A stretch of 64,000 nucleotides of DNA, taken from Dryocosmus kuriphilus (Eukaryota; Arthropoda; Insecta; Hymenoptera; Cynipidae). The notes beneath the pieces are model-generated. The model saw only the letters and a list, made by a program, of their open reading frames with translations, had not been told where the DNA came from and did no database searches. The translations under genes were made by a program, and so were the position numbers. Of this stretch, positions 1-10,191 are shown one piece after another; position 1 is the first letter of the stretch, and each line of letters starts with the position of its first letter. The DNA is taken from contig CM076190.1 of NCBI GenBank assembly GCA_038277395.1, positions 182,654,001 through 182,718,000 of the forward strand. The letters are read 5' to 3'.

Positions 1-520
1 TTATTCGAAACATTAGAAAAATTCACTCTCATGTCACAACGAGTAAAAATATTTATCAAATTTTGAACATAAGTTGTAGATGTATGCACCCAAACAAAAC
101 TCAAAAAGAATTTGTAAACATAAAAATAAAATAAGGAAAATTGTTTGAAATAAATTGCAATAAACATAAGTCTGAATACAGAACACAAATATATATAATA
201 TATGAAGAACAAATCTTTTCAGTCTTTAAAATTTTTTTAATTTAAATGAATAAAAACTAAAATTTATTCGAAACATTAAAAATCCGATTTTACTTCACAA
301 AGAATAAAAATATCGATCGAATTTTATCAAACATGAGACAAACAATTTACTCGAAACATTACAAAAATTCACTCTCACGTCACAACGAGTAAAAATATTT
401 ATCAAATTTTTTCCAACATGAGTTGTAAATCTATTCAGCCAAACAAAACTCACAAAGAATTTGTAAGTAAAAAATAAAATAAAGAAAATTGTTTAAAATA
501 AGTTGCAATAGACATAAGTT
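1..520. repeat. Direct repeat pair, AT-rich
   Basis: A block at about 1-165 is repeated at about 344-520 in the same orientation. Both share CGAAACATTA, TTCACTCTCA, GTCACAACGAGTAAAAAT and CAAACAAAACTCA in the same order. A third, weaker partial copy begins near 264. No coding potential was seen. The copies have diverged by scattered substitutions. Confidence 0.7.
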
Positions 521-832
521 TAAAAATTTAACATTCATGCTTCAAAAAGATTTTCTAACATATTTTTAAAAATATTTACCCATCAAAGATCAAAAGAATT
601 TTTAACTAGAATAAATAAAGTAAAAACTGTTTGAGAAATATTTGATATAAAAATAAAGAAATATTTTATAGAATTTCAAAATCCTTAGTTGGAAATTTAA
701 TAACACTTTTCTACTTCTTCAAATGTTTGAAAATTAAAAAAGAAGGAATAATTATATTTACAATCGTAATATCAAATTTAATTTCCCTTCTTTACGCACG
801 ATTTTCACTACTATTTTACTATTGGAACTAAA
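521..832. other. AT-rich stretch, nothing recognised
   Basis: No reading frame, RNA or clear repeat was seen. If the minus-strand gene at 833-1461 has a third exon it could lie here or beyond the window start, but I cannot point to one. Confidence 0.5.
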
Positions 833-1461
833 TTAATGAAGAAACTTACCAGTTGTTTGTGATGGAACATCGTCCCAAATTGTGTCGTCGTCGCTGTCGT
901 AAAAGAGGTCTGGGCGATATCGTCGGTCTTCCTCATCATCAGAATTGAGGACGCTTATGATATCGTCGTCCTCCCGATCTTCATCCACCTCCACCTGGCG
1001 CATAAGCGGCTGGTCCGCGTCCATACCGACTGGAGCCTGATTTTCAGGATCAAACTCGGCCCATGACGTATTAGCCGCTGGAGGTTCGTCATCATTGTAT
1101 GCAGGGGAGTAACCTGCATCATTCGTGTGTATTGGACGATTTGTCCGCTCCTCTGCACGCACTATAATTGAATAAATTTATAACAATAAACATAAAAATT
1201 AAAACACTATCGCATGAAAACACATAAAAAACACTCACTTATATTCCGGAGAATTTCACTTGCACTTTCACTACTACTTTCCACAATCATCCCGTACGCC
1301 AAGCGCAGGGCATTGTCTGTCACTAAAATGCGTGATATGCGCGAAATATCATCCGGATGGCATACTGAGAGAATGTTATGTAAGTATAATAAACACTCCG
1401 CGTCCGTTAACCGATAAGCAATTGCCATTAGGCTATACACGAGCTCCTCTACGGACACCAT
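833..1461 (-). CDS. Two-exon gene for a small acidic protein, unknown function
   Basis: I do not recognise this protein. Exon 1 (1239-1461) starts at the first ATG after a TATA/initiator pair and encodes about 74 residues, beginning MVSVEELVYSLM and rich in Leu, Ile and Ser. A 77-base intron (1162-1238) has a GTGAGT donor and a TTATAG acceptor, and splicing joins the frame as ...RN-I-M-RAEERT. Exon 2 gives a strongly acidic tail with clusters such as DEDREDDD, NSDDEEDRR and DSDDDTIWDD. Translation would end with GKFLH and a stop at 833-835. The alternative is that CTG|GTAAGT near 850 is a real donor and a further exon lies to the left. Acidic low-complexity tails of this kind occur in nuclear and chromatin proteins, but that is only a hint. 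No transposase or viral motif was recognised. Confidence 0.55.
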
Positions 1462-1519
1462 GATTTTTCTTTTTTATTTAAACGAAAAGTTAATGTTACT
1501 CACAATAAGGCCAGACGAA

Positions 1520-1555
1520 AACTGAGTCGAGAGGGCTGTAGTTTGAGTATTTAAG
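1520..1555 (-). promoter_or_regulatory. TATA-like box and TCAGTT initiator
   Basis: On the minus strand TTAAATA (1555-1549) lies 32 bases before the A of TCAGTT (1525-1520). This is the expected spacing for an arthropod core promoter, about 60 bases upstream of the ATG at 1461. The same arrangement precedes the gene at 3628. Confidence 0.6.
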
Positions 1556-2129
1556 AGAAATAGATACTTACCCCTCCACCCACACGTTTCTCTATGATAC
1601 ACCACCATGATTTTGTAAACTTGTTCTATGCAACCCTGTAGCCTACTAGAAACTAGGACATTCTGTGAACAATAAAACACCATCGCCGATCTTACTGTAC
1701 AGATTTTTTCTTTATTTTCTTTTTTGGGAGTGTCTGCTGCTGAGCTTTTGAAATACGTTTATTGGTAGTTTTACGAGTCGGTCAATGTTTGACTTTAAAC
1801 GTCTGACATTCTGTTCCAATACATTCTAGGTACAAAGAGCCTCAGTGTGTGAATCGATGGTCAGTTTGGAATAACACTTATAGTTCAGCGTTAACAAAAG
1901 ATACTAATTTCATAAATCTCTACGCAGTCGAACTTTTTGAAAAGAAAAAATACATTATACATTCTTCAAAGGTTGAAATCAAACAAACATCTATATCTTA
2001 TGTATTTGTTGCGAAGCTAAACGTCCACTGCATGTGTTTGCGCTTTTTTCAATACAAGAAAATTAGAATACAACTCATTTGAACAGCTATCTCTTTCTCC
2101 TTTTTATAAGCGGCGATACTGATGTTTTA
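1556..2129. other. Intergenic, nothing recognised
   Basis: Mixed-composition DNA between two divergently oriented genes. Short open frames here have no motif, promoter or codon pattern that sets them apart from chance. Confidence 0.5.
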
Positions 2130-2810
2130 AAAACGATGCATTGTCGCTTGTTTCTCAAAAGGTCCCACGCTCGTTTTCAATGAATAGTTTTCCGAAAAAT
2201 TCACAAAAATTCTCTTCGACGTTTGAACAACCATAACATAATAAAGAACAATATCTTGTATCTTGTCATTGTACCTTTTGGAATAAGCAATAAATTTCCG
2301 ATTTGTTAAAAGGTCTTTTCTGTATACAAACTGTACAATATATTACCATACACTCAAATTGTACTGTTCTTAAAATCATGTGATTTTGAAATTCAACTTC
2401 TTTACACGCTACATACCTGACACTGGATTTATGGTTTTGAATCAAGAGTTCCTTTGTACAATTTTTATGCTTTTTAATAAGAGATCCTACTAAGATTTTC
2501 AAAGTGATGCATTGTCACTTGTATCTCAAAAGTTCACACGGTCATTTTCAATGACTGGTTTCCATTTTCAAGCATAAATTTTTGTGCCCGCCCAGTTATT
2601 TCATCTTTTCTGCGGGAAAAATTTTTGAGGTCCCTTTCCTGTCTATGTTGTATTGTTTAATTTTCTGAAAATTTCTCAAAACCTTTTTCTATGTTTGAAT
2701 AACTATAAGAGACTAAAGAACAGTGCCTTATATTTCGTCATTGTATATTCTGGAATGTGTAATAAATTTCCGATTTGTTAAAAGTTCTTTTCTATAAACA
2801 CCTGCGTAAT
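2130..2810 (+). repeat. Diverged direct duplication
   Basis: A unit at about 2134-2330 is repeated at about 2506-2800. Shared landmarks in order are GCATTGTC.CTTGT.TCTCAAAA, a TTTTCAATGA stretch, TAAAGAACA, CTTGTATCTTGTCATTGTA (degenerate in copy 2), and AATAAATTTCCGATTTGTTA. The spacing differs, so one copy carries an insertion of roughly 100 bases. Confidence 0.65.
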
Positions 2811-2919
2811 ATATAACTTTATATGCCTATTGTGGGGGCAGTTCCTAAAATCATGTGCTTTTGTAATATAACTTTTTTGCAGCATGATCCACATCTGATT
2901 TAGTTATGATCTTGAAAGA

Positions 2920-3440
2920 CGTTTTCTTTTGTATAATTTTGAGATATACAGCTTTTTGGCTGATTTATTGAAAACAGATGTTCTTTTGTTATGAAATTTC
3001 TAGGAAATACAGATTGTTATATAATTTATAGGAGACAAGTATTCTTTTCTTTACTTTTTGATAGAAATAAGAATTTCTTTACGTGATTTATAGCTAACAC
3101 ATGTTCTTTTTTGTATTTTCCAAAAAATACGAATCCTTTTGTTCGATTCATAGACCTCACGTGTCCTTTTGTCTAATTTCCATGACATGTGGATTTTCTA
3201 ACGTGATTTATATGTTCCTTTATGAATTTCCAAAAATACGAATTCTTTTGTCCTATTAATAAGTCCCACGTGTTCTTTTGTCTAATTTCAGCCCCCGACA
3301 TATGGATTCTCTAGCGTGATTTATGGGCCACATGTGTTCTTTTGTGTACTTTCCATGACATGTGGAATTTTTTATGTAATTTATAGAAAACACATTTTCT
3401 TTTATGTTATTTCCGGGAAGAAATATGATTCTATTCTTTT
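2920..3440 (+). repeat. Degenerate tandem repeat, unit about 55-65 bp
   Basis: A motif of the form GTGTTCTTTTGT.TAATTTCC, then GACATGTGGATT, then GTGATTTATAG recurs about seven to eight times with substitutions and length changes. It ends about 120 bases before the TATA box of the downstream gene. Confidence 0.7.
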
Positions 3441-3561
3441 TGTTTTGCTTTCGTCCCTTAAAACTGTGTTATGCACATGTGAGTCATACGCGTCCTTCCC
3501 ACGCTCAACATTTATAGATTTCCCCACCAAACCACTTTCTTACCCCCTCATATATTTTGCG

Positions 3562-3607
3562 TATATAAACCGACGCATGAAACCTTTTAAATCAGTTGAC
3601 ATCAGTT
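3562..3607 (+). promoter_or_regulatory. TATA box and initiator
   Basis: TATATAA starts at 3562. TCAGTT occurs at 3592-3597, placing its A 32 bases downstream, and again at 3602-3607. Transcription starting here excludes the ATG at 3577 and makes the ATG at 3628 the first in the message. Confidence 0.7.
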
Positions 3608-3627
3608 TTATATCTGAACGGTTCGCT

Positions 3628-4599
3628 ATGTCTCAAACGGACAGCGTTTCAAACGAGGGAGAGTATTCTCAGACCTCTGAGTTTTCAACGTCCATACCGA
3701 CGCAAAATACCAAAGCAGTGTCTGACCACCAGAGTAAACGAGCTGTTCCTGAAACGACTAAAACTAAAAGGGTTAAACTTATAACCACACCACTTAAACA
3801 AGTTTTAACTAAAGCTGCTTTTAAACGTTTGGTCATGATGTCTACAAACTTTTCGAAGAGAACATCACAACAAATGGTTATGCCAACTATTTACGGCATT
3901 AATCAGTCATTTTCCAAATCAATTATAATCGGGCTCGAAATACAAGCACATGGAAAATTTCAACCAGTTATCAAGCTTATGATCGGTGCCGGCAGCGGAA
4001 TTTCCTTTGATTTGGACGCGTGGACACAACTCCAACAGCACTTGGACATAATAGAGTCCTATTACTCTTTTGGAAATTCACCGCTCTACCTCCAGACAAT
4101 TCGACTGGGTAAACACAGGCTGCTTTTTACCACTTCTCACGGCAACAAGGCAATTCTTTTGAAAGATGACAAGGAAGACGACGAAGAGACCAACAATAGT
4201 ACACAGCAGGACGCAGTCGACGTTAAAAGGACAAAAGTATACACTCCTGAAATCATTCTTCAAAAACCATCTTTCGACGGGCTCAAGAATGTAATTTTGT
4301 GTGTCGATGAACGCTTCAAAAGTATTAAGCGATTGCTGAAAAATGTAGAAACATGTAAAGATTGTTTAATTGAAGTGATTGTTAAATATCTAATCTCCGA
4401 AAATATTAACGCGCCGAATGAAGAATTAATTCGTCAAATAATTAAGTTTAAATTTTCGTACATTAAAAGTCAGGTGCAAGCTAAACTCGAGAAACCCTTT
4501 GTCGATTTGTATTTTGAAATAATTTTCTTGGAATTGACCTCTATCTTAATTTCATTCATTGTTGGTGAGGTTCAACTTACTCTTTCAACACGTACTTGA
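3628..4599 (+). CDS. Intronless 323-aa protein, possible PC4-like fold
   Basis: The reading frame is open from 3316, but the TATA/initiator pair places the mRNA start near 3594, so the start is taken at ATG 3628 (MSQTDSVSNEG). Residues 1-60 are Ser/Thr/Lys-rich and look disordered, with a basic KTKRVKLITTPLKQ stretch. Residues about 90-180 look folded. The segment FQPVIKLMIGAGSGISFDLD followed by AWTQLQQHL resembles the PC4/p15 coactivator pattern (beta strands, GIS...W..L, then a helix), and LGKHRLLFTTSHGNKAILLK reads as further strands. A DDKEDDEETNN acidic linker follows, then a Lys/Leu/Ile-rich helical C-terminal half with a CxxC at VETCKDC. A polyadenylation signal follows directly. I cannot name the gene. 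It could be an orphan or lineage-specific gene, or a domesticated mobile-element or old viral gene. The PC4 link is inference from pattern only. Confidence 0.7.
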   Translation: MSQTDSVSNEGEYSQTSEFSTSIPTQNTKAVSDHQSKRAVPETTKTKRVKLITTPLKQVLTKAAFKRLVMMSTNFSKRTSQQMVMPTIYGINQSFSKSIIIGLEIQAHGKFQPVIKLMIGAGSGISFDLDAWTQLQQHLDIIESYYSFGNSPLYLQTIRLGKHRLLFTTSHGNKAILLKDDKEDDEETNNSTQQDAVDVKRTKVYTPEIILQKPSFDGLKNVILCVDERFKSIKRLLKNVETCKDCLIEVIVKYLISENINAPNEELIRQIIKFKFSYIKSQVQAKLEKPFVDLYFEIIFLELTSILISFIVGEVQLTLSTRT

Positions 4600-4638
4600 A
4601 AAATGTATTTTCTTCCTTCACAATGTTTTTGGAATATG

Positions 4639-4644
4639 AATAAA
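4639..4644 (+). terminator. Polyadenylation signal AATAAA
   Basis: AATAAA begins 40 bases after the stop codon at 4599 and is followed by overlapping AATAAATA copies to about 4660. With the upstream promoter this frames a complete single-exon transcription unit. Confidence 0.7.
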
Positions 4645-4859
4645 TAAATAAAAATAAATATGGTATTATAATTTTTTTCACCTGTCACTTAGTATAGTTT
4701 GAATAATTTAGTTAGTTAAATAAATAACATACATACCTTTAAGTAGCTGTAACTCTCTCAGTAACTACAATTAACATGATTAATTACCACTATAATTAGT
4801 TATATTCTTTTCCAAACCACGTAAGTTAGACATTACCTTTTCCAGCTACAAATCACAAC

Positions 4860-5190
4860 ACGTTACACCCCTCCATCCCTTCCAACCAAAATTTCTAACA
4901 TCCCACACCCTTTCCAATTAGGATATGCTTATTACCTAATCAGAAAAGGCCACACCCTTTTCAATTAGGCCACACACCCCTCTCGACCAATCAGAAGAGA
5001 CCACACCCACCCCTTTTCAATTAGACCACATCCCCTCTCCACCAAACAGAATAGAACACGCCTTTTCATTACCCCCACTCCTATCTCCAACCCATCCCCA
5101 CTTCGACCAATCAGAGCGAGGCCACGCCCCCTCCTTACCCCCACTCCTCGAAATAGGCTCCCCCTCTCGACCAATCACAGCCCGCCCTAT
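4860..5190 (+). repeat. Pyrimidine-rich CCAAT minisatellite
   Basis: About eight degenerate copies of a 30-40-base unit with core CCCCTCTCGACCAATCAGA and CCACACCC or CCACGCCC. Several copies keep an intact CCAAT pentamer in a context that NF-Y-type factors bind. Cytosine content is much higher than in surrounding DNA. The stretch is open on the minus strand as a Gly/Arg/Val-rich frame, which I take as a by-product of the repeat. Confidence 0.7.
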
Positions 5191-5589
5191 GGCCCAGGTT
5201 ATCTACTGACGAAGAAAGTTAAGGAAATGCGTTCGGTCACGTTTTTTTTCCAATTTTGTTAAAACTTCTTATATTTATGTAGTTTGACGCGCTGATTACG
5301 AATATGCTCATGAAAATTGTCGACAAAGCGATTTTCATGGTGAAAACCATAAAAACACTATAAAAATCACGTTTTTTGTGTTTATCTCAGTAACTATGTA
5401 GAATTTAGAAAAATATTTTGAACAAAAGTTTTAGCTAGTATAAAAATACAGCTTTTTGCTCATATACACTTTTCGTCTAAAACCATTATTTTTTCAGAAA
5501 AAGAGGATTGCGTTGGAAAAAAAAACAAGAAAAAGATTAAGAAAGTTACGGAAATGCGTTCGGTCGCGCTCGTCCCCCTTTTCCAAGGT

Positions 5590-5720
5590 TAAGGGGAGGG
5601 GGCTACGCATTCACTGACTAGTTATGAAAATACGTTCAATCACGATCGTTCCCCTTACCAAGGTAGGGGGGGGGGGGGGCTACACATTCACTGACTAGTT
5701 GCGGAAATACGTGGGAGCGG
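5590..5720 (+). repeat. Short direct repeats with G-tracts
   Basis: Three degenerate copies of AGTTRYGGAAATACGTT, then a CTCGTCCCC-type element, then a G-run and ACTGACTAGTT, follow the left inverted repeat. They include an uninterrupted run of G near 5665-5677. Confidence 0.5.
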
Positions 5721-5905
5721 AAAGGCACCCCTGTGATTGATCACAGGTATAATGTTGTTTATCCACCTACCTGTACAATAGATCTTTGTTTTTGCATTGT
5801 ATCTCCATTGACTTCGGCTTGGTACCTACTCACGCTCTTCACCGCGGGAAGGTTGGAGTATTTTGAAGAGCCTTTTTTTTTTAATTTTGTAATATTTTTC
5901 ATTAA

Positions 5906-6608
5906 GGGGGGCTTCTACCTTGTGGGGTGAAAATCGTGCCATTCCTTGTAGAATTTTTTTTTCGGTTGTATGAGAGGTACGCAGTTGAAATTTTGCACAG
6001 TTATTAGAAAAGGTTTATTCATGATGTACATTTTTTTTTGTGGTCCATAAATGGCGGCCCGTCGGCGGCGACTTGTCCTGCTGGTGGAAGTTCCACTGTC
6101 CATAAAAATGATCAGAAACATAAAATGAAAACATTTTCATATTCTATACACTTTTCTGCGTCGCTATGACCAGAACGGCGAAAAAAAAATGAAAAATAAG
6201 AAAGTTGTGAGCGATGAAACTCAATCATCGATTTTCGCCCTTATTTTTCTTTCTAATTGTTAGGCTTAATGAAAATGTTTTTTTCCTTTTTTGATGATTG
6301 AGGCCATAACGTTTCACACCCTTTCAATAAACATATGTACAAAATTTCATCGCGATTGCTCAACTATTGCGCTTTGCAGAACTTCCACCAGGTCGAAAAA
6401 TGTAATTTCGAGAAAAACGCGTTTAAAGTTTGTCAAAATCGTTTTTCCCCTTCGAAAATAAAAAGTTTTTATTACAGACATTTTTTCACAGGATGCGTAT
6501 TTTTTGAGATGAAATGAAATTTCACTAGTAGATTCTCGAAACGTATAACTATCCAATAATGCAAAAAAAAAAATCAATTTCTTTGACCCAACAAGGTAGA
6601 AGCCCCCC
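5906..6608. mobile_element. piggyBac-like MITE, TTAA target site
   Basis: A 703-bp element flanked on both sides by TTAA (5902-5905 and 6609-6612). Its ends are exact inverted repeats reading GGGGGGCTTCTACCTTGT inward. TTAA duplication plus short G-starting termini is typical of piggyBac-derived non-autonomous elements. No transposase is encoded. The interior carries short open frames on both strands that I consider chance. Confidence 0.75.
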
Positions 6609-6689
6609 TTAATTTTTTTTTGAATTTTTAAAAATTTTATTATTACAAAATATATTTTCATTTACTTCAATTGAGAATGCTGATTATAA

Positions 6690-7675
6690 TCAGTGGCCAG
6701 AGTAGCATACTTTAATATTGGTGATTAGTTCTTTAAATGGATTAGCATCTATTTTCTTGAGTCGCCGCCGCCACAAAAATTCGCAGAGGTGATCTGTAAG
6801 ATTGCTCTTGTGCACTCCTCCTCGTGAGAGGAATCGTCGCATCCACCGCCAAGGTGACTCGATGTTTTGAGTGTGTGCTCCGGTATCGCTATTCACAAAC
6901 TCGTCGGAATGATTAACACCTTGTTGAGCAAATCCATAATCTTCGAGATTGATATAGCCCTTCCAACAATCGATGTGAATCTCTGTCTCTTCTGCTACAT
7001 GCTTTTTTATTAATCTGATCAGAGTAGCCTGATCTCTCTTGTTATCGGGACAGATTTCCAACCGATAGTTGTAAGGATGACCTGAATCGTTCCGAGGATC
7101 CATGATCCTTCCACTGCACGTCCTCGCTCGTATTTGCGACGCCCGATCTTGCACTCATCTATTTCAACTACTTCACCGACACCTCCAATGCGACCTTCCT
7201 CTTCGAAGTGACTGTCAAGAGCAACCATACAGATCTCCCTAGAAAAAGAGAAACGGCCTGCAACAGTTTCTGGCGAAATCGACTGACCTTCGACAATGCT
7301 ACTTTCCCGGATGGTTTGTTCGAAATTGAAGTCTACGGCGAAACAATAAGAAATAAGCATAGATGCCGCTGCGGAAATGTGACACCTCTCAAACCACGTA
7401 TTTACCGCAACGGTATTTGTGTGACAATACTTACCTGCATTATACCACAAGAACTGGCCGCAAGTCATTTCAGACTCTAAACGAGTCACTTTTTTCTTGT
7501 GCTTTGAGCAAAATCGTTCAGTTGGAATGAGTTCAATTTGTCTCAACCACTGAAGTGTTTTTTCTCTTTTTCGAAGAATCATACTCAGACTGAAAATATT
7601 ATGTTTCTCATCCATGCTGGTTAGAACTCGAGAGAAGAAAACTTCGAAAATAATGAATGCACGCATGAAACACAC
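6690..7675 (-). pseudogene. Merlin/ISXO2-type transposase, frameshifted
   Basis: DDE transposase of the Merlin superfamily, related to the bacterial IS1595/ISXO2 group. The N-terminal part (from about 7675) contains GKYCHTNTVAVNTWFERC, the W.C.-type region that precedes the core in this family. The first catalytic Asp lies in VVEIDECKIGRRKYERG. A frame break follows just after EGSWILG near 7090. The next frame carries the second Asp in HIDCWKGYINLED, the NHSDEFVNSDTGAHTQNIES block with the catalytic Glu, and PWRWMRRFLSRGG near the end. The frame closes at 6690. Both core halves are otherwise well preserved, which suggests fairly recent activity. The start codon is uncertain because an upstream zinc-binding N-terminus may be missing. 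Confidence 0.85.
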
Positions 7676-7885
7676 GCCTGTTAGTAGTAGGAGCGCGGAC
7701 GGGGTAGAGAAAGACCTGTCCCTTATTGCACTAAAATCTGTTAAATTTTATCAGATGTATCACTAATTTTCTCGAAAACTATAACTCTTATGAAAAAATG
7801 TTTTAAACAAAAAATATGTACCTAGATGAGATTCATAACTTTTCTTTCAAATATTTTGCGAAAGTTTGCGTATTGACTAATCTAA

Positions 7886-8957
7886 CCCGTGCAGAAATCT
7901 TGATGTGGGCCTAGTAGGGTTCTGGCCAGTTTCCCCTAGTTCTGGTGTAGTCCTAGCCAGTAAAACTGGTTAGAGGCTGACAAGGGTGTAACGCTTGAAC
8001 TCGTCAATGCCCTAGGTAGGGGAAACTTGTCAGGGCCTTGTCAGCTTTTCTTGTGAATGCCTTTTTTAAGAAAATCATAATCGGGTTAAAATTACCTGCT
8101 TTTATAAAAAATGAATTTTATTACGTCGCAACTATAATAAAATACCAAAAACGAATTAAAATATAAATGTTAAATTGAAAAAAACGAATTAAAAAAGAAA
8201 CATAATATACAAAAAAAATCTCGCGTGTGTTCTTAATGTGAAGAGATGAACTATTTTTCATGTTGGCGTTTAATGAGCAATCGTCCGTCTCTTATACATT
8301 TTTCGAACGACGTCACTTTTGAGAAGACATTTTGAAGCCACCTAGCGATAATTTTCTGAACTACATCCTACGGAGGATCACCTGATTTGTGGCTCAGAAA
8401 GAAGGAACTGTTTTACTTGCAACGAAACCCCTCCAACTCGACCTCACAGATTTTGATAATTTTTCGGTATATTGTAGTACTTCACGAAATAAGAGATACA
8501 TATTTTTTTTTTATGTGCCGACATCCACTTTTAAGGAGTGAAAACGACTCCTAACATTTACCCTTAAAATCATTTTTTTGATATATCTCGGCACCTAATG
8601 GATATTTTTGAATAAACCCAAGTAGAAGACATTTATCGTAAGAAGCCCGAAGTATTAGGTATGTTTATGATCCAAGGTGTTGCAGCGCTTATTTTATATT
8701 TTAAAAAAGCTACATTTCTTATGAATATTTTTATCATTAAAATCAGGGTATGAACTCAAAAAATTAAGAAAAGCAGTTCTGTTTACAATATCGAATATTT
8801 GACTTTAAATGTTTCAGGATTTTTTAAATAACTGCCTCCCCAACTACTGATAAATACCCCTTAAAGTGATGGACCACATGTAAATAGTGAAAAATAATTT
8901 TTTTTTTCTTAAAATTTATTCCACGTGTAAACAGAATGTGATTTATCACGAATACTA

Positions 8958-9015
<58 letters not shown>

Positions 9016-9371
9016 TACATACACTGCCGCGATGCGAGCGCTACGCAAGCGCTGCGAAATTATTTTCGACCGGACATGTGTGGTAAAACCAAGGTATCTG
9101 AAAAATACCCGACTTGGGGGTTTGGCCGTAAATACTCGTCAAAATCTAATAATTGAAAATGATGTTATAATTTTTATCAGGATGTTATTTAATTATTTGA
9201 AAATGACAACAACGAGGTCATACATTGTAAGTAATCACACATGGACTCACTATACTGCCCGATTAGAGCCCTATTATAATTTTGTGCATTTTATTTAAAA
9301 TAGTAAAACTGGCAAGGGCCTTGTCAAATCCTAATTTTAAATGGGGCGTAAGGGGGCAATTTCTGCACGGG
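7886..9371. mobile_element. Nested 1.5-kb element with CCCGTGCAGAAAT ends
   Basis: The inverted termini CCCGTGCAGAAAT (7886-7898 and its complement ending at 9371) bound a 1486-bp stretch. The flanking sequence resumes as if uninterrupted: TATTGACTAATCTAA on the left joins AAACGCAAAAA on the right, and the same join exists unbroken near 9538-9556 as GTTTAGATAAACGCAAAA. The interior has AGTAAAACTGG copies near each end and a TA microsatellite. No transposase was found, so it is probably non-autonomous. Confidence 0.6.
8958..9020. repeat. (AT)n microsatellite
   Basis: About 25 uninterrupted AT dinucleotides, followed by a short ATACATAT extension. Confidence 0.95.
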
Positions 9372-9865
9372 AAACGCAAAAAAATTGATTTTTAAGGTTT
9401 TTTTTCCCCATGATAATCGATGTATCACTAATTTTCGCAAAAACTATTACCTGTAGATAAAAATGTTACAGCCAAAGTATGTAGAACTCGATCAGATGTA
9501 CAACTTTTGTTTGCAATATTTGATAATATTGTACGTATTGGTTTAGATAAACGCAAAATACGTGACCGAATGCATTTCCGCAACTTTCTTTGTCTATTTC
9601 TTGTTTTTCCAACGCAAACCTCTTTTTCTCTAAAAATAATGGTTTTAGGTAAAAAGTGTATTCTACAAAAAAGATGTATTTTTATACTAGCTAAAACTTT
9701 TGTTTAAAATATTTTTCGAAATTCTGCGTATTTACTGAGATAAACGCAAAAAACTTGATTTTTATGGTGTTTCTTATGGGTTTCACCATGAAAATCGCCT
9801 AGTCGCCAATTTTCACTATCATATTCGTAATCAGCGCGTCCAAGTACGTAAACATACGAAGTTTC

Positions 9866-10191
9866 AAAAAAATGGGAAAATTCAGCTATTTGGAACTTTA
9901 TCCGCAAAAATCATGAATCATTGACATTACTAACTCAAAGGAAACAACAAATGATAGGTCATCAAATTATTGGAAGCAGTTTGAATCTCGAATTTGATAC
10001 AGGATTTTTACATGCAGGGTCGTAAAACTTTCTATTTCAGCTCCTCTTTTTCAAAAAACAATAAATCAGCATGGCTGCCTATAACAATATAAAGCAGCTT
10101 CTGCGTACCAGTTAACGTTAATATTGCTTTTTAAATAGAAGCAGCCGATTTAATGCTTTCTGACACTTTACAATTTCCAGTAATAGGTATA
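9866..10191. other. Spacer, nothing recognised
   Basis: Ordinary AT-rich DNA between the composite element and the mariner copy. I see no gene. Confidence 0.5.

Larger units (their letters stand above)
5210..9865. mobile_element. Composite DNA-transposon region bounded by inverted repeats
   Basis: About 360 bases at 5210-5585 recur inverted at about 9555-9865. Shared landmarks include GACGCGCTGATTACGAATATG, GATTTTCATGGTGAAA, GTTTATCTCAGTAA, AAAAGTTTTAGCTAGTATAA and AAATGCGTTCGGTCACG. Between them lie a TTAA MITE (5906-6608), a broken Merlin-type transposase (6690-7675) and a later insertion (7886-9371). The inverted repeats may be the terminal repeats of the Merlin element or may be two copies of an unrelated repeat. 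The order of insertion can be read only for the 7886-9371 element. Confidence 0.55.

Noticed and set aside
3316..3627. N-terminal extension of the 3628-4599 frame with hydrophobic stretches
   Set aside because: It lies upstream of the TATA box and initiator and inside a degenerate tandem repeat. The openness looks accidental.
7208..7480. Plus-strand 90-residue frame
   Set aside because: Antisense shadow of the Merlin transposase.
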